Shown: in pieces, positions 54,826 to 59,793 of the stretch
Layout of the letters: every line of letters starts with the position of its first letter
How positions within the stretch are numbered: position 1 is the stretch's first letter
From: Chryseobacterium lathyri
GTDB taxonomy: Bacteria > Bacteroidota > Bacteroidia > Flavobacteriales > Weeksellaceae
Direction of reading: 5' to 3'
Length of the DNA: 59,793 nucleotides
NCBI RefSeq assembly: GCF_003290185.1
Contig: NZ_QNFY01000020.1
Span: 1-59,793 of the forward strand
Notes under the pieces: generated by a model
The model's input: only the letters and a program-made list of their open reading frames with translations
Told to the model about the DNA's origin: nothing
Databases searched by the model: none
Translations under genes and position numbers: made by a program

Positions 54826-55317
54826 TTAAATAATATCAAGCATATCTAAAACTACTACCAAAAACATTGCCACACCTACCACAAGACTAAAACCGGTTCC
54901 GTAAATGAAGCCGATAAACGCACCTTTAGTAGATTGTAAGGCCTTATTCATATCCTTACTGTCATGAAGAAGTTCCCCGATAAATACCCCGGCAAACATT
55001 CCGATCAGAAACCCTAAAGGAATAGGAATGAAAATTCCTACGATGGTCCCAATAACTGATCCGATACTTCCCCAACGCGTTCCACCATATTTCCTGTTGG
55101 TTTTTGCCGGAATTACATAGCTTAAAACTACAGAAATTGCTGTGAGGATCCCAAATGCCCAAATATAAATCATCGGCAAATCTGCATCTGTCCCGAATTT
55201 ATAAATTAAAAGTCCGCAGATGCTTAGCAAAAGCCCCGGAAGTACAGGCAGGAAAGTTCCCAGCATCCCGAGAACCAATAAAATAAGACAGAGAATATTA
55301 ATTAAGGTGGTATCCAT
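54826..55317 (-). CDS. DUF456 membrane protein
   Basis: This 163-aa protein has four to five hydrophobic segments rich in glycine, with GSVIGTIVGIFIPIPLGFLIG typical of DUF456. The function of the family is unknown. It is followed by the lipoprotein gene on the same strand. Confidence 0.85.
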   Translation of the reverse strand: MDTTLINILCLILLVLGMLGTFLPVLPGLLLSICGLLIYKFGTDADLPMIYIWAFGILTAISVVLSYVIPAKTNRKYGGTRWGSIGSVIGTIVGIFIPIPLGFLIGMFAGVFIGELLHDSKDMNKALQSTKGAFIGFIYGTGFSLVVGVAMFLVVVLDMLDII

Positions 55318-55426
55318 TCTTTTAAATTATCAATGCAAGATAGGAAAAAAGAAAATTCGCAGAAGCCTTTTTAATATTTGGGATGAAAATTGATTGTCAA
55401 TAGTAAGATCATCATTCTTAATTTTA

Positions 55427-55434
55427 TAAATTTG
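55427..55434 (+). promoter_or_regulatory. -7 element giving a near-leaderless MscS mRNA
   Basis: TAAATTTG matches TAnnTTTG exactly and ends 5 bases before the ATG at 55440. Confidence 0.4.
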
Positions 55435-55439
55435 CCGTA

Positions 55440-56708
55440 ATGAAAGACGAAATACAAGACACTAAGAATTTTTTGCAGGAAATAAGTGATCAGCTATACA
55501 TCTATATCAGCCAGGTAACACCCGGCGGGATGGATTGGGTTGTTCATATTATTATCAAGCTGGCACTTTTGTGTGCTGTATTTTTAGTAGTAGATTTTGT
55601 TTTTAAATTTGCGATCAATTTTATTTTCAGGTTTTTCCGGAATGACGAAAAATATCCGATCATCCGGTCAATTTATCAGTCTAAGATTTCCAATTCTGTG
55701 GCTCATTTTGCCGCTCTTTTGGTGGTCGCAGGAATACATCCTTCTATATTTCCGGCAACGGCACTCCCTAAAACAAATATTTTTATTAACAGATCTATCA
55801 ATTTGGGGCTTGTACTTATTCTTGCCGGAATGCTTTACAGGTCATTAACGGGCTTTAGAAATTATTTTACCATAAAGCAGGACTTTTATAAGATCATGGC
55901 GCTGAATGCTATTTCAGAAACCGTAAAGATCTTAGGAATCTTCATATTTTCCGTATTGGGAATATGCGTCATATTTGGAATTAAAGGAACCACTATTGTC
56001 GGGAGTTTAGGAGCTATTACAGCTGTACTGGTACTGGTTTTCAGAGATACCATTTTAGGTTTTGTAACCGGGATACATGTTGCTACTTCCAAAAATCTTA
56101 AGGTAGGGGACTGGGTAAGCATTCCCAAATACAGTATGGAAGGAAATATTATAGATATCAGCCTTCTGACAACGAAAGTCATGAATTTTGATAAAACAGT
56201 TTCTACAATTCCTACCTATGACCTTTTGACGACAGAGATCAGAAACCTTCAGGTCATGTCCGAATCCAATACGAGAAGGATCAAAAAATCTATTTACTTT
56301 AATATCAATTCTTTTAAATTTTTGAATGAAGAAGATATTGAACGTTTAAAAGAAATCAACCTGATCTCAGATTACCTTCAAGAGAAAACACTGGAGATAG
56401 AAAAAGAAAAACAGGACCTGAAGCATAATGATAAGACCATTAACGGAAGGCAACTTACCAATATCGGGGTTTTCAGGTATTATGCCCAAAAATATATAGA
56501 GAATGATCCGGATATAGATCAAAAAGGAGCTAAAATGGTTCGTCAGCTAGATATTACACCACAGGGACTTCCCCTTGAAGTGTATTGTTTTGCAAATGAT
56601 TCTAAATGGGAACATTTTGAGCAGATCCAGGCTGATATTTTCGACCATCTCCTGGTGGCTTCCAAAGAATTTGATCTTCAGGTGATGCAAATAAGCATTA
56701 AGGCATAA
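55440..56708 (+). CDS. MscS-type mechanosensitive ion channel
   Basis: This 422-aa inner-membrane channel has four to five N-terminal helices, the pore-lining region and beta domain (GDWVSIPKYSMEGNIIDISLLTTKVMNFD near 230), and a long cytosolic C-terminal domain. It resembles YbdG-type MscS homologues, which open on osmotic downshift. The N-terminus is longer than in E. coli MscS. Confidence 0.9.
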   Translation: MKDEIQDTKNFLQEISDQLYIYISQVTPGGMDWVVHIIIKLALLCAVFLVVDFVFKFAINFIFRFFRNDEKYPIIRSIYQSKISNSVAHFAALLVVAGIHPSIFPATALPKTNIFINRSINLGLVLILAGMLYRSLTGFRNYFTIKQDFYKIMALNAISETVKILGIFIFSVLGICVIFGIKGTTIVGSLGAITAVLVLVFRDTILGFVTGIHVATSKNLKVGDWVSIPKYSMEGNIIDISLLTTKVMNFDKTVSTIPTYDLLTTEIRNLQVMSESNTRRIKKSIYFNINSFKFLNEEDIERLKEINLISDYLQEKTLEIEKEKQDLKHNDKTINGRQLTNIGVFRYYAQKYIENDPDIDQKGAKMVRQLDITPQGLPLEVYCFANDSKWEHFEQIQADIFDHLLVASKEFDLQVMQISIKA

Positions 56709-56726
56709 ATAAAGAAGTCAGAAACT

Positions 56727-56799
56727 AGAGATTATTATAATTTGACCATTACTTTTATCTAACTAGAGAAGTAATTCCAAGAGCTAATTTCTAATCTCT
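56727..56799. repeat. Nested inverted repeats between mscS and pdxJ
   Basis: AGAGATTA/TAATCTCT encloses ATTACTT/AAGTAAT. The unit can fold into a branched hairpin and may end mscS transcription. Confidence 0.5.
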
Positions 56800-56823
56800 T
56801 AAAAATAACATCTAAATAAAGAA

Positions 56824-57543
56824 ATGACAAAACTAAGTGTAAACATTAATAAAATTGCAACATTAAGAAATGCCAGGGGAGGTGATACGCCAAGCGTAAC
56901 AGAAGCAGCAATAAAAATCCAGGAATTTGGAGGACAGGGGATTACCATTCACCCGAGACCTGATGAGAGGCACATTACAAGAAAAGACGTATATGATCTG
57001 AAACCGCTGGTTACAACAGAATTCAACATTGAAGGAAATCCGCACCGCTCTTTTATTGATATGGTTCTGGAAGTAAAGCCTGAACAGGTAACCCTGGTTC
57101 CTGATGCAGATGATGCCATTACATCCAATGCGGGTTGGGACACTAAAAAACATCTGGACTTTCTGACCGAGATTATTACAGAATTTAAAAAAGCAGGAAT
57201 CCGCACCTCTGTTTTTCTAGATCCTTTACCGGAATTGGTAGAGCACGCTGCAAAAACAGGAGCTGACAGAATTGAGCTCTACACTGAAGCTTACGCGAAA
57301 AACTATCTGACGAACAAAGAACAGGCTATAAAACCTTATTATGATACAGCGGTTGCTGCTACGGAATTCGGTTTGGGAATCAATGCAGGGCATGATCTGA
57401 GCCTGGAAAATTTAAAATACTTTGCGGACCAGATTCCAAATCTTCTTGAAGTTTCAATCGGGCATGCCTTGGTTTCCGAAGCCCTTTATATGGGACTTGA
57501 AAACACCGTTCAGGCTTATTTGAAGAGACTGGCAAAATGGTAA
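56824..57543 (+). CDS. pdxJ: Pyridoxine 5'-phosphate synthase
   Basis: This 239-aa TIM-barrel enzyme makes pyridoxine 5'-phosphate from 1-deoxyxylulose 5-phosphate and 3-amino-2-oxopropyl phosphate in the DXP-dependent B6 pathway. LSVNINKIATLRNARGG, GGQGITIHPRPDERHI and LGINAGHDLSLEN are signature blocks. It is followed by two genes on the same strand at short distance. Confidence 0.96.
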   Translation: MTKLSVNINKIATLRNARGGDTPSVTEAAIKIQEFGGQGITIHPRPDERHITRKDVYDLKPLVTTEFNIEGNPHRSFIDMVLEVKPEQVTLVPDADDAITSNAGWDTKKHLDFLTEIITEFKKAGIRTSVFLDPLPELVEHAAKTGADRIELYTEAYAKNYLTNKEQAIKPYYDTAVAATEFGLGINAGHDLSLENLKYFADQIPNLLEVSIGHALVSEALYMGLENTVQAYLKRLAKW

Positions 57544-57555
57544 TTGATTAATAAG

Positions 57556-57960
57556 ATGAGCGAGTTTTGTACCCCTTTACCTGAAGACAGGAAAAAATAT
57601 ATTAAAGATCTAGGAAGCATCCTTGTAGATGATTACGGTAAGAAGAAATTTTATAAACCTGAAGAAATAAAAAAAGCCAATCAAAAAACTTCATGGAGTA
57701 ATATAAGCGGTGCAATTGATTATTCCTGTTGGGGAATGGCTGTTTTTTCCTCGCATGAGGATTTTGATTCATATCATAAAGCTTCGGGAGAAATCTGCGA
57801 TTATGCCGAAATGAAGCAGGCCATGCTGGAGGGAATTTCTTCAGGAGGATTCAATTTCGTTATTCCTGAGCTTTCCGACACAGAAATCGATTTATCCTGG
57901 CTGGATATTGGGGATATCTTTCAGGCAGTTGGAGAATTTTTTTCATCATTTTTAGACTAA
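57556..57960 (+). CDS. Hypothetical acidic protein in the pdxJ unit
   Basis: This 134-aa soluble protein begins MSEFCTPLPEDRKKYIKDLG and ends in an acidic-aromatic tail (LSWLDIGDIFQAVGEFFSSF). I recognise no family. The ATG at 57556 is preferred over a TTG at 57544. The gene is 12 bases after pdxJ and 6 bases before the hydrolase, so the three probably form one operon. Confidence 0.7.
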   Translation: MSEFCTPLPEDRKKYIKDLGSILVDDYGKKKFYKPEEIKKANQKTSWSNISGAIDYSCWGMAVFSSHEDFDSYHKASGEICDYAEMKQAMLEGISSGGFNFVIPELSDTEIDLSWLDIGDIFQAVGEFFSSFLD

Positions 57961-57966
57961 TACATA

Positions 57967-58752
57967 ATGGATAATAATATACTTAATTCAAAAATATTCG
58001 GTGAGAATCTTACGGTTACGCCACTTCTTGTATTTCACGGACTGTTTGGAATGCTCGACAACTGGGGGAGTTTTGGAAAAGACTTAGGAGAGTATCTTCC
58101 GGTACATCTGATCGATCTTAGAAATCACGGGAGAAGCTTTCATTCCGAAAGTATGTCACATGACGATCTGGCAGACGATATTGCCCGTTATATGGATCAT
58201 TACGGTATTCAGAAAGCCCATGTTTTGGGTCATTCCTTAGGGGGGAAAGCCGTGATGCAGTTTGCTTTAAAATACCCTGAAAGAGTAGAAAAGCTGATTG
58301 TAGTGGATATTTCCCCAAAAGCCTATCCTCCGCATCATCAGGGGATTATTAAAGCCCTTGAAACGGTAGATTTCAATACGGCAGACTCACGTGGTGATGT
58401 AGAAGCCATATTAAGCCAATACATTCCTGAAAAATCTACGATCCAGTTTCTGGCAAAAAATCTGTACTGGGACGACAATAAAAAGCTGAACTGGAGATTC
58501 AATCTTAAAACCTTATCTGAAAAATATAACGAATTTGTTTCTAATGCGGTAAAATTTGGGGTTTTTGAAGGCGATTCTTTATTTATTGCAGGCGAAAAAT
58601 CAAATTATATCCTTCCTCAGGATGAATACGGAATCAAACAGCAGTTTCCAAAAGCTAAAATTGTTACGGTAAAAAACGCCGGACATTGGGTTCAGGCTGA
58701 AAATCCAGTTGATTTCGCGAAAGTTGTTAAAGTTTTTTTGGGTTTAAATTAA
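57967..58752 (+). CDS. Alpha/beta hydrolase (YbfF-like esterase)
   Basis: This 261-aa hydrolase has FHGLFGMLDNWG (oxyanion loop), DLRNHGRSFHS, the nucleophile elbow GHSLGGK (Ser near 91) and a catalytic His in NAGHWVQAENP. It resembles YbfF-type esterases acting on short acyl or acyl-CoA esters. It ends 114 bases before the graspetide precursors but is not an expected part of that cluster. Confidence 0.87.
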   Translation: MDNNILNSKIFGENLTVTPLLVFHGLFGMLDNWGSFGKDLGEYLPVHLIDLRNHGRSFHSESMSHDDLADDIARYMDHYGIQKAHVLGHSLGGKAVMQFALKYPERVEKLIVVDISPKAYPPHHQGIIKALETVDFNTADSRGDVEAILSQYIPEKSTIQFLAKNLYWDDNKKLNWRFNLKTLSEKYNEFVSNAVKFGVFEGDSLFIAGEKSNYILPQDEYGIKQQFPKAKIVTVKNAGHWVQAENPVDFAKVVKVFLGLN

Positions 58753-58834
58753 TTTAATTCTTTCTTTTTACTGATTTAGTTAAAATTTTCTTAAAATAAA
58801 ACAATATATCCCCGTGTATTGAAATTTTTTGTAT

Positions 58835-58855
58835 TTTAGTTTGCATAAAACTAAA
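58835..58855. promoter_or_regulatory. Operator-like palindrome before the graspetide precursors
   Basis: TTTAGTTT and AAACTAAA form a perfect 8-bp inverted repeat with a 5-base centre, 11 bases before the first precursor. TAGTTTG within it is one base short of the TAnnTTTG promoter consensus, so promoter and operator may overlap. Confidence 0.45.
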
Positions 58856-58866
58856 TATAATAACTT

Positions 58867-59112
58867 ATGGAAAAGAAAAACTCAAAAAAGCCATTCTTTG
58901 CTTCGTTTTTAGAGAAACAAATTCAGGATCCTGAAGCTATTCAAGGAGGTGGAATTACAACACCTACTACTGATGTACTTACTGTACCAACGAGAGACAC
59001 TATAACGACTTCACCGTTCCTAGATAATGCAACATCGCAGTTAAAAGATCAGGTAGTGACACTGAAATACCCTTCCGATAGTGATGAGAGTGGAGAACTG
59101 GATGCTCTATAA
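58867..59112 (+). CDS. Graspetide (microviridin-type) precursor peptide 1
   Basis: This 81-aa precursor has a leader with KKPFFASFLEKQ at 7-18, the PFFAxFLE motif that microviridin-type ATP-grasp ligases bind. A GGG follows near 27, then a Thr/Pro/Asp-rich spacer and one core TLKYPSDSDE (residues 66-75). The core matches TxKYPSDx(D/E)(D/E), in which Thr and Ser form omega-esters with Asp/Glu and Lys may form an amide. It closely resembles precursors of chryseoviridin-type graspetides from Chryseobacterium. Ester ring pattern and bioactivity are inferred. The product is likely a protease inhibitor, as for other microviridins. Confidence 0.88.
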   Translation: MEKKNSKKPFFASFLEKQIQDPEAIQGGGITTPTTDVLTVPTRDTITTSPFLDNATSQLKDQVVTLKYPSDSDESGELDAL

Positions 59113-59148
59113 TCAGCATACAAGACAATATAATCTAACTCAATTACC

Positions 59149-59382
59149 ATAAAAGACGAGAATTTAAAAAAGAAGCTTTTTCTGCTTCATTCCTGGAAAA
59201 GCAGATCAAAGATCCGGATACCATCCAGGGAGGCGGAATTATTAACAACACTGATAACGATATCGTTACGGCACCTTCAGTTGAATGTAACAGCACAGGT
59301 TTTTGATCACGTGACATTTCCAAGCAAGGATCTTTTGGTTACGATGAAATATCCTTCTGACGGTGATGATGATGTTGTTTAA
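59149..59382 (+). pseudogene. Decayed graspetide precursor peptide 2
   Basis: By alignment with precursor 3, the start ATG has become ATA (59149-59151). One base is missing at the PFF codons near 59176, so the leader (FSASFLEKQIKDPDTIQGGG) is read in the wrong frame. One extra A near 59293 (GTTGAATGTAAC instead of GTTGATGTAAC) restores the frame before an intact core TMKYPSDGDD. Frame 1 stays open from ATA to TAA, but the leader motif is lost, so no functional precursor can be made unless these are sequencing errors in homopolymers. Confidence 0.82.
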
Positions 59383-59430
59383 ATTTCTCTAGAAAAATTT
59401 AAAACATATTTTAACCAAAACTAAATTATT

Positions 59431-59658
59431 ATGAAAGACAAGAATTCACAAAAGAAGCCGTTTTTTGCTTCGTTTTTAGAAAAGCAGCTTAAAGATCCGG
59501 AAACAGTGAAAGGAGGTGGTGAGATTACTATTCCTGAAAGAGATGTGATCACAAAACCGTCAGTTGATACGGTGACTTCACCTCAAGATGATCTGATGCA
59601 TACAATGAAGTATCCATCTGACGGAGATGATGATGCCCCAACAGTACCATTAGACTAA
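59431..59658 (+). CDS. Graspetide (microviridin-type) precursor peptide 3
   Basis: This 75-aa precursor has the leader motif KKPFFASFLEKQ (8-19), a GGG near 28, a spacer with ERDVITKPSVDTVTSP, and the core TMKYPSDGDDD (residues 58-68) with the tail APTVPLD. Glycine replaces the usual bulky residue between the two acidic residues of the core. It is the last precursor before a strong terminator and the ATP-grasp gene. Confidence 0.88.
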   Translation: MKDKNSQKKPFFASFLEKQLKDPETVKGGGEITIPERDVITKPSVDTVTSPQDDLMHTMKYPSDGDDDAPTVPLD

Positions 59659-59693
59659 TACTTTAAAGAAATAATCGTATTATACAATCTTTC

Positions 59694-59724
59694 AAAGGAA
59701 ACTTACCACTAAGTTTCCTTTTTT
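59694..59724 (+). terminator. Terminator between the precursors and the ligase gene
   Basis: AAAGGAAACTTA and TAAGTTTCCTTT form a perfect 12-bp stem with loop CCAC, followed by TTT. It lies 35 bases behind precursor 3 and 16 bases before the next start codon, so it probably limits read-through into the ligase gene. Confidence 0.85.
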
Positions 59725-59739
59725 AATAAAATCCGGCCA

Positions 59740-59793
59740 ATGATTCTCTGCATTACCCACTCGAATGATTTTTACAATATTGATATTTTTTTT
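59740..59793 (+). CDS. Start of the graspetide ATP-grasp ligase (partial, cut by window edge)
   Basis: The frame MILCITHSNDFYNIDIFF runs open from the ATG at 59740 to the last base of the window. Microviridin-type ATP-grasp ligases typically begin with a hydrophobic strand followed by TH-x-x-DF, as here, and the gene follows the precursors directly, as in known clusters. Only 18 codons are visible, so identity rests on this N-terminal pattern and position. Confidence 0.6.
   Translation, partial: MILCITHSNDFYNIDIFF

Overview
The window looks like a chromosomal segment of a Flavobacteriia member close to Chryseobacterium or Elizabethkingia (Weeksellaceae). The evidence is: AT-rich DNA; exact matches to the Bacteroidetes -7 promoter consensus TAnnTTTG before many genes; proteins with type IX secretion (T9SS) sorting tails; a complete Bat/aerotolerance operon; menaquinone genes; a PNGase F-like secreted protein; and graspetide precursors with a PFFASFLE leader motif like those known from Chryseobacterium. 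This assignment is inferred from gene content only.

Layout. 1-4955: right end of an integrated element abutting the 3' end of tRNA-Phe. It holds a single-chain restriction-modification enzyme, a fragment of a second integrase, and an intact tyrosine recombinase. 5.1-10.6 kb: an OlsF-like bifunctional acyltransferase behind aspartate kinase (minus strand), then fructose-1,6-bisphosphatase and MenC (plus strand). 10.6-10.9 kb: a 47-aa double-glycine-leader peptide gene and a possible small ORF. 11-24 kb: a DUF900-type hydrolase, glutaminyl-tRNA synthetase, an MFS transporter, a TonB-dependent receptor, a YpdA-type reductase, a lipoprotein, a glycosyltransferase and a large YfhO-like membrane protein. 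24-30 kb: a lipoprotein, an rRNA methyltransferase, a four-helix-bundle gene bracketed by inverted repeats, a DinB-like protein, and two secreted proteins. 30-38 kb: the Bat operon (MoxR, GNAT, DUF58, a BatD-like membrane protein, BatA, BatB, BatC, BatD), with stop and start codons overlapping at most junctions.

38-58.8 kb: MarC, isochorismate synthase, two hotdog thioesterases, a PlsC acyltransferase, a probable 20-aa micropeptide transcription unit, a PadR/PspC operon, a cytochrome P450, an HD hydrolase, a cobalamin riboswitch with no obvious B12 gene behind it, two secreted proteins, a MutS2-like ATPase lacking Smr, uracil-DNA glycosylase, an MscS channel, PdxJ and an alpha/beta hydrolase.

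58.8 kb to the end: the start of a graspetide (microviridin-type, omega-ester RiPP) gene cluster. It has two intact precursor genes, a decayed precursor between them, a strong intrinsic terminator, and then the first 18 codons of a gene that looks like the ATP-grasp macrocyclase, cut off by the window edge. This locus, the GG-leader peptide, the micropeptide unit and the orphan riboswitch are the most interesting parts.
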